The notes under the pieces: model-generated | Database searches by the model: none | Seen by the model: only the letters and a program-made list of their open reading frames with translations | What the model was told of the DNA's origin: nothing | Program-made: the position numbers and the translations under genes | Origin: Polynucleobacter sp. 30F-ANTBAC | GTDB taxonomy: Bacteria > Pseudomonadota > Gammaproteobacteria > Burkholderiales > Burkholderiaceae | Direction of reading: 5' to 3' | Assembly: GCF_018882385.1 (NCBI RefSeq) | Contig: NZ_JACVON010000002.1 | Span: 496,001 to 560,000, forward strand | Length of the DNA: 64,000 bases | In this document: positions 49,628 through 57,684 of the stretch, in pieces | How positions within the stretch are numbered: position 1 is the first letter of the stretch | Layout of the letters: every line of letters starts with the position of its first letter

Positions 49628-49996
49628 ATGCAAAGAATTATGTTGCGCGCGAAATTGCACCGTGTCACGGTGACAGAGGCTGATCTAGAGTATGAAGGTT
49701 CATGTGGTATCGATGAGGATCTATTAGATGCTGCGGATATGCGTGAGTTTGAAAAAATCGAGCTTTACAACATCAATAATGGTGAGCGCTTTTCTACCTA
49801 CATCATTAAAGCAGCTAGAGGCTCTGGAGCCATCTCACTGAATGGAGCGGCGGCTCGTAAAGCCCATGTGGGTGATTTGCTCATTATTTGTACTTATGGA
49901 GGCATGAGTGAGGCGGATGCCAAGACTTTTATTCCTAAAGTTATCTTGGTGAATGAGAAAAATCAAATTAAAGAAATCAAAAAAATTACACTCTGA
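49628..49996 (+). CDS. panD: Aspartate 1-decarboxylase
   Basis: 122-residue proenzyme. The self-cleavage site is Gly24-Ser25 in EYEGSCGID, exactly at the standard position, which also supports the start at 49628. Makes beta-alanine for pantothenate and CoA. GGAGG at 49616-49620 precedes the ATG. Single gene ending at a strong bidirectional terminator. Divergent from nadA. Confidence 0.95.
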   Translation: MQRIMLRAKLHRVTVTEADLEYEGSCGIDEDLLDAADMREFEKIELYNINNGERFSTYIIKAARGSGAISLNGAAARKAHVGDLLIICTYGGMSEADAKTFIPKVILVNEKNQIKEIKKITL

Positions 49997-50011
49997 TGGA
50001 TGAGTTGTTCC

Positions 50012-50057
50012 ATCAGTCATTAAAAAAGCAGCCTAGGCTGCTTTTTTAATGACTGAT
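50012..50057. terminator. Bidirectional terminator, 46-base perfect palindrome-like hairpin
   Basis: 22-bp perfect stem (50012-50033 with 50036-50057) around TA, with GC core GCAGCC and runs of A and T on either arm. It separates convergent panD and the mutase gene. Confidence 0.92.
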
Positions 50058-50071
50058 TGCTTAACTATTCG

Positions 50072-51457
50072 TTAAAACGGTAATTTGGCTTCAGGCTTAA
50101 TGGCTAAAAATGCTTGCTTGAATTCATTCTGAATGCGTTGAATGGCCTCTTCAGAATCTGCCTCAAAACGCATCACAACAATCGGTGTTGTATTGGATGG
50201 TCTAGCCAAGCCAAATCCATCGGCATACTCAACGCGAACGCCATCGATGGTGTTAACAGATTCAGCACTCGGAAATTGAGCGCCGGCTTTGATTTTATCT
50301 AGTAAGGTAAAAGCTTCACCTTCAGCGCAAGGCATCTGTAACTCAGGTGTACAGATAGCATTGGGAAGGTTATTGAGCGTGGCATTAGGATCTTTCTCTG
50401 AGCTAAGGATCTCTAATAACCTGGCACCTGTATATAAGCCATCATCAAATCCATACCAGCGGTCTTTAAAGAAAATATGACCGCTCATTTCACCGGCAAG
50501 CGGGGCGCCTGTTTCTTTTAATTTAGCTTTAACCAACGAGTGACCCGTTTTCCACATGAGGGGCTCACCACCTGATTCTTTAATAGAGGTCGCTAAGTTA
50601 CGTGTGCATTTCACATCGTAAATAATTTGAGCGCCTGGATGTCTTGATAGAACATCTTTGGCAAACAACATCATTTGACGATCCGGGAAAATGACTTGAC
50701 CATCTTTGGTGACGACACCTAATCGGTCAGCGTCACCGTCAAATGCTAAACCCAATTCATTATCGGTTGTTTGTAGATTCTTAATGAGGTCTTGTAAATT
50801 TTCGATATGTGCTGGATCTGGATGATGATTCGGGAATGTGCCATCGACTTCGCAGAACAGTTCTTCTACTTCGCAACCAAGCTCTCTAAATAATCGACCA
50901 GCAAAGGCACCGCCAACACCGTTGCCGCAATCCACTGCAATTTTCATCTTACGTTTTAATTTAACGTCGCCGATGATTCTTTGAAGGTACTCTGGGAAGA
51001 TGTTGTATTCCGTTCTAACACCAGTACCTGTAGCAAATTGCTTTTGAACGATGCGTTCACGCAAAGCTTGGATTTGTTCCCCATAAATAGCAGCGCCACC
51101 TAAAACCATTTTGAAGCCGTTATAGTCTGGAGGGTTGTGGCTGCCAGTAATCATGATGCCTGATTTAGCCTGCTGACTATTAATCAAAATGTTGGTGCCA
51201 AAGTAAACCATTGGGGTAGCTACAACACCTAAATCAATGACATCAACGCCAACCGACAGAAGGCCTTCTGTGAGGCCTTGCATGAGTGTGGGGCCCGACA
51301 AGCGACCGTCACGTCCAACAACGCATACTTTCTCGCCAAGGTCGCGAATGGCGCTGCCAAACGATTGCCCGATTAATCGTGCAATCGATGGATCCAATGT
51401 TTTATCAATGACACCACGAATGTCATAAGCTTTAAAAATTGATGCTGATAGTTCCAT
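50072..51457 (-). CDS. Phosphomannomutase/phosphoglucomutase
   Basis: 461 residues of the alpha-D-phosphohexomutase family (AlgC/ManB-like). Phosphoserine Ser106 in TGSHNPP, metal loop DGDADR near 244, sugar loop GEMSGHIFFKD, and phosphate-binding RPSNTTP near the C-terminus. Interconverts hexose 1- and 6-phosphates for polysaccharide precursors, and so could feed the exopolysaccharide locus at 21409. Follows pgi by 45 bases on the minus strand. Confidence 0.9.
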   Translation of the reverse strand: MELSASIFKAYDIRGVIDKTLDPSIARLIGQSFGSAIRDLGEKVCVVGRDGRLSGPTLMQGLTEGLLSVGVDVIDLGVVATPMVYFGTNILINSQQAKSGIMITGSHNPPDYNGFKMVLGGAAIYGEQIQALRERIVQKQFATGTGVRTEYNIFPEYLQRIIGDVKLKRKMKIAVDCGNGVGGAFAGRLFRELGCEVEELFCEVDGTFPNHHPDPAHIENLQDLIKNLQTTDNELGLAFDGDADRLGVVTKDGQVIFPDRQMMLFAKDVLSRHPGAQIIYDVKCTRNLATSIKESGGEPLMWKTGHSLVKAKLKETGAPLAGEMSGHIFFKDRWYGFDDGLYTGARLLEILSSEKDPNATLNNLPNAICTPELQMPCAEGEAFTLLDKIKAGAQFPSAESVNTIDGVRVEYADGFGLARPSNTTPIVVMRFEADSEEAIQRIQNEFKQAFLAIKPEAKLPF

Positions 51458-51502
51458 GGAAAGACGCCGTTTGAGTAAGTGGAGATGAGTAGATTGAATC
51501 GA

Positions 51503-52960
51503 TTAAGTATTCAACCACTTGATTCGAGAGGCTGTGATGCTATCGATGCCATCGAGAGTAGGGTTATCGCCTTTTAGAGCTGACTGAATTGGTTTAGCCA
51601 ATTTTTTACCTAGCTCAACACCGGGCTGATCAAAGCTATTGAGATTCCAGATTGCGCCTAAGCAAAGCGCACGATGCTCATATAGAGCGAGTAGAGCGCC
51701 CAAGTGATAAGCATCCAATCGATCAACCCAGATTAAGTTGCTAGGACGGCCGCCAGGGCATGAGTCATAAGCAAACTCTTCTTTAGAGCCATTTGCTAAA
51801 GCCTGAGCCTGAGCTAAACAATTCGCAATTAAGGATTGGTGATGTTCTTTGGCTTCAGGGAGATCGCTCATCGGTTCTTTGATGGCAATAAAGTCCACTG
51901 GAATAATTTGATTGCCTTGGTGCAGCATTTGGAAATAACTGTGCTGAGAGTTGCTGCCTGCACTACCAAAAACAACTGGTGAAGTGGGGTCGCAACTCGA
52001 GCCATCATTCGTCACACTCTTGCCGTGGCTTTCCATCTCAAGCTGTTGCAACCATTCAGGCAAAAATCTCAAGGCATGCGCATAAGGAACGATTGCCTTG
52101 GCTGTAATCTGATGTTTTTGTTGATTATGTATAAGCGTCAAAGCAAGGATCAATGGCATATTCTCAGCCGCTGGTGCGCTGACGAAATGCTGATCCATGG
52201 CATGAGCGCCTGATAAAAATTCTTTGAATGTTTTAAAGCCATACTTAATGGCGATCGGGAAGCCTACTGCTGACCAAACTGAAAAGCGGCCACCCACCCA
52301 ATCCCAAAATGGATAGATGTTCTCTGGCGCAATACCAAACTCTTCTGCAGCAGTTGGATTGGCGGTAACACCGATTAAACATTTCTTAACTTGCGAGGCG
52401 CTCACTTGGTTGGCTTTTAGCCAATTGATGACTGTTTGCGCGTTTCTGATAGTTTCTAAGGTTGTAAAAGTCTTAGAAGTGATGATCACTCGTGTACTGC
52501 GTGGTTGAGCTTTTGATAAGGCTGTTGCTAGTTCGGCGCTATCCACGTTTGCTACAAAATGCAGGCGAATGGCTTTGCCATCTTGTGGGTTGATTTGATG
52601 AAGGGCGTCACATACCAAGCGCGGACCCCAGTCGGAGCCGCCGATACCCAAACAAATCACATCCGTGATGCCAATCAGTTGATTGCAAAATCCTTCAATA
52701 CGTTGCCATACGCCTTTGACGAGAGGCATGACATCGACGCCATCAACCAACATGGCGTCACCCGATACATTTCTCAATGCGGGATGCAGGGCCGCTCGAT
52801 TCTCGGATTGATTGATATTTTTACCGGCAAAGAGGCTGTCACGTTTTTGAAAGGCGCCTTTTGTAATAGCCATCTCAATCAACTGACTCATTTCTTGGTC
52901 AGAGATGTTTTGATAAGCCGTATCTAAGGTGAGGCCTACAGCGCTAATTAATTTCGACAT
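51503..52960 (-). CDS. pgi: Glucose-6-phosphate isomerase
   Basis: 485 residues. ICLGIGGSDWGPRLV, TSKTFTTLETIRNA, FWDWVGGRFSVWSAVGFPIA and ESHGKSV are the PGI signatures; the catalytic Glu, His and Lys positions lie in GRFSVWS/EMESHGKS regions and the C-terminal helix. Shorter than the E. coli enzyme of about 549 residues, mainly at the N-terminus. Interconverts glucose- and fructose-6-phosphate. First gene of pgi-mutase pair. Confidence 0.94.
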   Translation of the reverse strand: MSKLISAVGLTLDTAYQNISDQEMSQLIEMAITKGAFQKRDSLFAGKNINQSENRAALHPALRNVSGDAMLVDGVDVMPLVKGVWQRIEGFCNQLIGITDVICLGIGGSDWGPRLVCDALHQINPQDGKAIRLHFVANVDSAELATALSKAQPRSTRVIITSKTFTTLETIRNAQTVINWLKANQVSASQVKKCLIGVTANPTAAEEFGIAPENIYPFWDWVGGRFSVWSAVGFPIAIKYGFKTFKEFLSGAHAMDQHFVSAPAAENMPLILALTLIHNQQKHQITAKAIVPYAHALRFLPEWLQQLEMESHGKSVTNDGSSCDPTSPVVFGSAGSNSQHSYFQMLHQGNQIIPVDFIAIKEPMSDLPEAKEHHQSLIANCLAQAQALANGSKEEFAYDSCPGGRPSNLIWVDRLDAYHLGALLALYEHRALCLGAIWNLNSFDQPGVELGKKLAKPIQSALKGDNPTLDGIDSITASRIKWLNT

Positions 52961-53003
52961 TTATAGATTTTAACAAGGTCAAAGGGTCAAAAAGTGAAAA
53001 AAA

Positions 53004-53033
53004 TCGACAGACGGGCAAAGATGACTCTATAAT
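53004..53033 (+). promoter_or_regulatory. Promoter of tRNA-Ser
   Basis: -35 TCGACA (53004-53009), 18-base spacer, perfect -10 TATAAT (53028-53033). The predicted start near 53040 is about six bases upstream of the mature tRNA. Confidence 0.75.
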
Positions 53034-53045
53034 TGCGGCTGTTTT

Positions 53046-53135
53046 GGAAGCTTGGCAGAGTGGTTGAATGCAGCAGTCTTGAAAACTGCCGAGGATGCGA
53101 GTCCTCCGTGAGTTCGAATCTCACAGCTTCCGCCA
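53046..53135 (+). tRNA. tRNA-Ser (anticodon TGA)
   Basis: 90-base class II tRNA with a long variable arm. Acceptor GGAAGCT pairs with AGCTTCC, discriminator G, CCA encoded. The anticodon loop CTTGAAA gives TGA at 53080-53082; T-loop TTCGAAT. Reads UCA and other UCN codons. Own promoter and terminator. Confidence 0.96.
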
Positions 53136-53141
53136 AAATAT

Positions 53142-53177
53142 AAAACCTCCCAGCAGCAATGCTTGGGAGGTTTTTTT
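53142..53177 (+). terminator. Terminator after tRNA-Ser
   Basis: 11-bp stem AAAACCTCCCA/TGGGAGGTTTT (53142-53152 with 53164-53174) followed by T residues to 53177. Confidence 0.85.
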
Positions 53178-53225
53178 ATGCTCAAAATTGAGTAAAAGGA
53201 GCCAAAATAGTTGGCTGGATAAGAC

Positions 53226-54407
53226 TTATTTTAAAAACAGCATTTGCAAGTCATTGAGATACTGAAGTCCCAAAGCAGAGGGTTTAATAAATCTTGGATC
53301 TTCATCTAAAAGCCCTTTTTTGAGAGCTTGTTCCAGCATGCTGTTGATGGCAGCAATTTCTAGCCCCGTTCTTTCTTTGAATTCATAACTTGGAACGCCA
53401 TCCGTGAGCCTTAAGACATTGAGCATGTACTCGAATGGCAAATCATCTTTGTCTAGCAGTCTCTCTTCAATGAGGGCATGACCTTGCTTGAAGATCTTGT
53501 CCATGTAAGCGTCTGGGTGACGTTCATTCGTTTGTCTGGCAATCTGATTGTGAGCAGAGATCTTGCCATGGGCTCCTGCGCCAATACCAATGTAATCTCC
53601 AAACTGCCAATAATTTAAATTGTGTTGGCAACGATGTCCCGCTTTGGCATACGCTGACACTTCGTAGCGACCATAGCCTGCCAAGGCTAACTCTGCCATT
53701 AGGGCATCAAGCATTTCAAAAGCGCTGTCATCATCTGGAAGAACCGGGGGGTATTTCGCAAACAATGTATTAGGTTCTAAAGTGAGATGGTAAAGCGATA
53801 TATGGGCTGGATTAAAGCTAATGGCTTGGCGAATATCGGCCAATGCCGTATCGATTGTTTGTCCGGGGAGGGCGTACATTAAATCCAGATTAACTTGATC
53901 AAATAACTCTAATGCTGAAGTGATGGCTTGTTGTGCCTGAGCGCCATCGTGAATACGACCAAGTGCTTTGAGTTTTTCATCGTTAAAACTTTGAATGCCT
54001 AGTGAAATCCGGTTAATGCCACTCTTGGAAAAACTCTTAAATTTTTCAATTTCAAAGGTGCCTGGATTAGCTTCCATGGTGATTTCAGCATCGGCATTCA
54101 CAGGGAGCAGTGCTCGAATATCCGAGAGCAATTGATCGAGCCCTTGTTCAGATAGGAGGCTTGGTGTGCCGCCCCCAATAAAGATCGTGTGGATGCGACG
54201 CCCCCACACTTTGGGGAGTACGCTTTGTAAATCGATCTTGAGAGCTTCTAAATAGCGTGACTCATCAAAGCCTTGTTTTTTAACGAGCTCGCCACCCACG
54301 TCCTTAATTTGATGCGAGTTGAAGTCGCAATAGGGGCACTTCTTGATGCACCATGGAATGTGGACATAGAGAGATAGGGGTGGCAAAGAAGTTAGTAAGC
54401 TCGGCAT
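53226..54407 (-). CDS. hemW: Radical SAM heme chaperone HemW
   Basis: 393 residues. Radical-SAM cluster motif CIKKCPYCDFNSH near 21-33, SAM segment FIGGGTPSLL, and the HemN-like core NRISLGIQSFNDEKLKALGRIHD. The HemN-specific N-terminal and second cluster features are absent, so HemW (heme transfer to respiratory proteins) is preferred over coproporphyrinogen oxidase. Follows rdgB on the minus strand by 13 bases; rdgB, rph and hemW form a minus-strand group. Confidence 0.92.
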   Translation of the reverse strand: MPSLLTSLPPLSLYVHIPWCIKKCPYCDFNSHQIKDVGGELVKKQGFDESRYLEALKIDLQSVLPKVWGRRIHTIFIGGGTPSLLSEQGLDQLLSDIRALLPVNADAEITMEANPGTFEIEKFKSFSKSGINRISLGIQSFNDEKLKALGRIHDGAQAQQAITSALELFDQVNLDLMYALPGQTIDTALADIRQAISFNPAHISLYHLTLEPNTLFAKYPPVLPDDDSAFEMLDALMAELALAGYGRYEVSAYAKAGHRCQHNLNYWQFGDYIGIGAGAHGKISAHNQIARQTNERHPDAYMDKIFKQGHALIEERLLDKDDLPFEYMLNVLRLTDGVPSYEFKERTGLEIAAINSMLEQALKKGLLDEDPRFIKPSALGLQYLNDLQMLFLK

Positions 54408-54420
54408 GACTACTTAAAAA

Positions 54421-55032
54421 TTAACTTAACTTTTTAGGCAATTGAGCCAGCAATTTTTGAAGTGCTTGGCCTCGATGGCTTATTTGATTCTTTTCTTCAG
54501 CGCTCATTTCCGCAGCTGTTTTTTTCAGTTCAGGCACCCAGAAAAGGGGGTCGTAACCGAACCCTGATGAACCTTTTGGCGTTTCTAGAATTTCACCCTG
54601 CCAATGACCTAATGCAATGAGAGGCTCCGGATCGATTTCAGAATTTAAAAAAACCAGTGTGCAAGTAAAGTGCGCTTGACGACGGGTGCATCCCAAAAGT
54701 TGTTGCACCAACAGAGCATTGTTGTCAGCATCGCTGGGATCTCTCTTTTGATCGCTCAAGGCAAACCTGGCTGATAAAACCCCTGGATGCCCTCCTAAGG
54801 CGTCAACGCAGATCCCAGAGTCATCTGCTAGAGCGGGTAAGCCACTCAGCTTGCTGGCATGCCTTGCTTTGGCGATAGCATTTTCGATAAACGTTGGGAA
54901 AGGCTCTTCGCACGAAGGAATACCCAAAACCCCTTGAGGAATCACTTCAATACCAAGCGGCGTAAAAAGAGCATTGAACTCTTTCACTTTCCCAGCATTA
55001 TTCGAGGCTAAAACTATTTTTCTTTGCGACAT
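54421..55032 (-). CDS. rdgB: dITP/XTP pyrophosphatase
   Basis: 203 residues. Opening motif LASNNAGKVKEF (substrate Lys), ALADDSGICVDALGGHPGVLSARF with the catalytic Asp, GYDPLFWVPE and SHRGQAL. Removes non-canonical purine nucleotides. Its ATG shares one base with the rph stop, so it is coupled to it, as in many proteobacteria. Confidence 0.95.
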   Translation of the reverse strand: MSQRKIVLASNNAGKVKEFNALFTPLGIEVIPQGVLGIPSCEEPFPTFIENAIAKARHASKLSGLPALADDSGICVDALGGHPGVLSARFALSDQKRDPSDADNNALLVQQLLGCTRRQAHFTCTLVFLNSEIDPEPLIALGHWQGEILETPKGSSGFGYDPLFWVPELKKTAAEMSAEEKNQISHRGQALQKLLAQLPKKLS

Positions 55033-55763
55033 TATTTTTGAGCTAAAGCAGATTTCTGTAACGTGACTAATTCTTGGATGCCTTTTTCAGCCAAACCTAA
55101 TAGAGCATCTAGTTCAGCTCTAGAAAAAGCATCACCTTCGGCCGTGCCTTGAATTTCAATCATGCCACCCTTGCCAGTCATGACCACATTCATATCGGTA
55201 TCGCATGAGGAATCCTCTGCGTAATCCAGATCTAGAACAGGTGTACCTTGGTAGATGCCTACTGAAATAGCTGCCACATGATCTTTGATAGGGTCGGCTG
55301 CAATCAGCTTTTTCTCTAGTAATTGATTAACCGCATCTCTTGCTGCCACAAATGCCCCTGTAATGGCTGCAGTTCGTGTGCCACCATCCGCTTGAAGAAC
55401 ATCGCAATCCAGGTGGAGGGTTCTTTCGCCCAAAAGCTTCAGGTCAAAAACACTTCTCATAGAGCGCCCAATTAGGCGCTGGATCTCTTGGGTTCTTCCG
55501 CTTTGCTTGCCTTTAGCCGCTTCTCTATCGCTGCGGGTATGGGTGGCTCTTGGCAGCATGCCGTATTCGGCTGTTACCCAGCCTTCCCCGCTGCCCTTCT
55601 TGTGAGGGGGTACTTTTTCAAGGATAGAGGCCGTGCAAAGCACGTGGGTATCACCAAACTGAATCAGCACAGAGCCTTCTGCGTGCTTGGTAAAACCTCG
55701 AATCATCTTGATTGGGCGTAAATTTTCAGGGCTGCGATTACTAGGGCGTTTGGATATTGTCAT
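55032..55763 (-). CDS. rph: Ribonuclease PH
   Basis: 243 residues. [32 protein letters not shown] start, [31 protein letters not shown] (tRNA and phosphate binding Arg), [23 protein letters not shown] and [17 protein letters not shown]. Trims tRNA 3-prime ends by phosphorolysis. First gene of rph-rdgB-hemW, divergent from yicC with 22 bases between. Confidence 0.95.
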   Translation of the reverse strand: MTISKRPSNRSPENLRPIKMIRGFTKHAEGSVLIQFGDTHVLCTASILEKVPPHKKGSGEGWVTAEYGMLPRATHTRSDREAAKGKQSGRTQEIQRLIGRSMRSVFDLKLLGERTLHLDCDVLQADGGTRTAAITGAFVAARDAVNQLLEKKLIAADPIKDHVAAISVGIYQGTPVLDLDYAEDSSCDTDMNVVMTGKGGMIEIQGTAEGDAFSRAELDALLGLAEKGIQELVTLQKSALAQK

Positions 55764-55785
55764 GATAGGACTTTACAATGGATGA

Positions 55786-56706
55786 ATGATAGAAAGTATG
55801 ACCGGTTTTGGTAGTGCCTCCAGACAATTAGATCTGGGTGGCGGTGTCTATGCAACTGTAGCGGTGGAATGCCGCTCTGTGAATAGTCGTTTCCTAGATT
55901 TGAACATACGTTCGCCCGAAGAGTGCAGATCCTCTGAAATGGGGATTAGAGAGCTAGTGACAAAACAGCTTTCTAGGGGAAAGGTTGAGTTTCGAATCAA
56001 TATCTTGCGTGAGGCATCTGCAGCGCAAGCACCCACAGACTTGCTCAATCCAGGTGCTCTGATTGGTTTAAAAGCCCTTGAGGCTGCTGTCTTAAAAGAG
56101 ATGCCCAATGCTGGAAGTCTCAAGATGGGTGAAATTCTGCGTTGGCCTGGCATTCTCAATGAATCCAAGGCTAACGAGGAGTTGTGGCGTCATGCCACGG
56201 TGGAAGCAGCGAATGAAGCTGTCAAAGCTCTTAAGCTGAGTCGTCAGGAAGAAGGCTCAGCTTTGCGTGGCGTTCTTATGGAGCGCGTGAATGGCATCAG
56301 AGCCATTGTTGCCAAGATGGAGCCCTTGATTCCAACGATTGTTGCAGCTCATCAAGCCAAGTTATCGGAGCGCTTAACTGAGATATTGACCGGTATTGAT
56401 GCACAAGGTAATGCCAACTCTAAAACCGATATTTCTGACAGAATTAGGCAGGAAGTGGTTCTTTATGGTGTTCGTATTGATGTGGCCGAGGAGTTAAGTC
56501 GCTTAAAGACCCATTTGGATGTTGTTGAGGCAGCTCTTATGAAGGGCGGCCCTGTTGGTAAGCGATTGGATTTCTTAATGCAAGAACTCAATCGTGAAGC
56601 TAATACCTTAGGTTCAAAGTCGGTATCTCAAGAAAGTAGTGATGCTTCAATTGAGATGAAGTTGTTAATAGAGCAAATGCGTGAACAAGTGCAAAACCTC
56701 GAGTAA
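55786..56706 (+). CDS. yicC: YicC family endoribonuclease
   Basis: 306 residues, from the ATG of MIESMTGFG. The N-terminal domain has ECRSVNSRFLDLNIRSPEE, and the C-terminal DUF1732 part reads GKRLDFLMQELNREANTLGSKS, a conserved end of the family. YicC cleaves RNA and lies upstream of gmk in most proteobacteria, as here (24 bases). Confidence 0.92.
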   Translation: MIESMTGFGSASRQLDLGGGVYATVAVECRSVNSRFLDLNIRSPEECRSSEMGIRELVTKQLSRGKVEFRINILREASAAQAPTDLLNPGALIGLKALEAAVLKEMPNAGSLKMGEILRWPGILNESKANEELWRHATVEAANEAVKALKLSRQEEGSALRGVLMERVNGIRAIVAKMEPLIPTIVAAHQAKLSERLTEILTGIDAQGNANSKTDISDRIRQEVVLYGVRIDVAEELSRLKTHLDVVEAALMKGGPVGKRLDFLMQELNREANTLGSKSVSQESSDASIEMKLLIEQMREQVQNLE

Positions 56707-56730
56707 ACAAGTTAGTTTCAGGAGAGCGTT

Positions 56731-57351
56731 ATGGGTTACACAGGCAGTATGTTGATGTTGGTTGCACCATCAGGTGCAGGCAAATCTTCTTTGGTTAAAG
56801 CGCTCCTAGAGAAAGATTCAGCGATTCAACTATCGATTTCTTGCACCACACGCTCACCTCGTCCTGGTGAAGAAAATGGTCGTGAGTACCACTTTCTAAC
56901 CAAGGAAGACTTTCTAAAAAGAAAAGAAGCAGGGGATTTTTTAGAGTGGGCTGAGGTTCACGGCAACTACTACGGTACATCCAAATCTTGGATTGAAGCG
57001 CAAATGCAAAGTGGTAAAGATGTTCTTTTGGAAATTGATTGGCAGGGCGCCCGCCAAATCCAGAAAATGATTTCTGACACTATTTGGATATTCATCTTGC
57101 CGCCATCGATTCAAGCCTTAGAAGAGCGCTTGCGTAAAAGAGGTCAAGATGATGAGAAGACCATATTAGCCAGAGTTTCTGCGGCTAAAGATGAATTGAG
57201 TCATGCTCGTGAAGCGGATTACTTGGTGGTGAATGATTTATTTGAATCCGCTTTATTTGAACTGCGTCAAATCATCTCCACGAGTCGTTTGCGAGCCAGT
57301 TCTCAGTTATCCAAACACCACCAATTAGCTACTGAGTTGGGCCTTCAATAA
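56731..57351 (+). CDS. gmk: Guanylate kinase
   Basis: 206 residues. P-loop APSGAGKSSL at 12-21, GMP-binding SCTTRSPRPGEENGREYHFLT and EWAEVHGNYYGT, lid DEKTILARVSAA. Phosphorylates GMP to GDP, feeding GTP and ppGpp/c-di-GMP pools. AGGAG precedes the ATG. Probably cotranscribed with yicC. Confidence 0.96.
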   Translation: MGYTGSMLMLVAPSGAGKSSLVKALLEKDSAIQLSISCTTRSPRPGEENGREYHFLTKEDFLKRKEAGDFLEWAEVHGNYYGTSKSWIEAQMQSGKDVLLEIDWQGARQIQKMISDTIWIFILPPSIQALEERLRKRGQDDEKTILARVSAAKDELSHAREADYLVVNDLFESALFELRQIISTSRLRASSQLSKHHQLATELGLQ

Positions 57352-57467
57352 GTCGTTCTCTGAGGCTTAAACACCTGATTTAATTATTGGCATAAAACGA
57401 ACTTTCGGTGACTTTTTCACAAGTGCGTTATCCTTTGGGTATTCCTAGTACTTTTTGAGTTAAATAT

Positions 57468-57671
57468 ATGGCACGTATCACTGTAGAAGATTGCTTAAAA
57501 ACAATTCCTAATCGATTTGAATTGGTCTTGGCTGCGACTTATCGCGCTCGCCAATTGGCTCAAGGACACGCTCCACGAGTTAACGCCAAAGATAAGCCAA
57601 CAGTAACGGCTTTGCGTGAAGTTGCTGCTGGCGTTACAGATCGAGATATGTTGGTTAAAGTACCTCTCTAA
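57468..57671 (+). CDS. rpoZ: RNA polymerase omega subunit
   Basis: 67 residues: [30 protein letters not shown] with the conserved N-terminal MAR-VTVED, and [16 protein letters not shown]. Helps assembly of RNA polymerase and ppGpp binding. 116 bases separate it from gmk; no strong promoter was confirmed there. spoT follows by 13 bases. Confidence 0.94.
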   Translation: MARITVEDCLKTIPNRFELVLAATYRARQLAQGHAPRVNAKDKPTVTALREVAAGVTDRDMLVKVPL

Positions 57672-57684
57672 GAGGTGATACACG

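Noticed and set aside
53226-54407. Coproporphyrinogen oxidase HemN
   Set aside because: HemN-specific N-terminal features are missing and the gene is beside rdgB as is typical for hemW.
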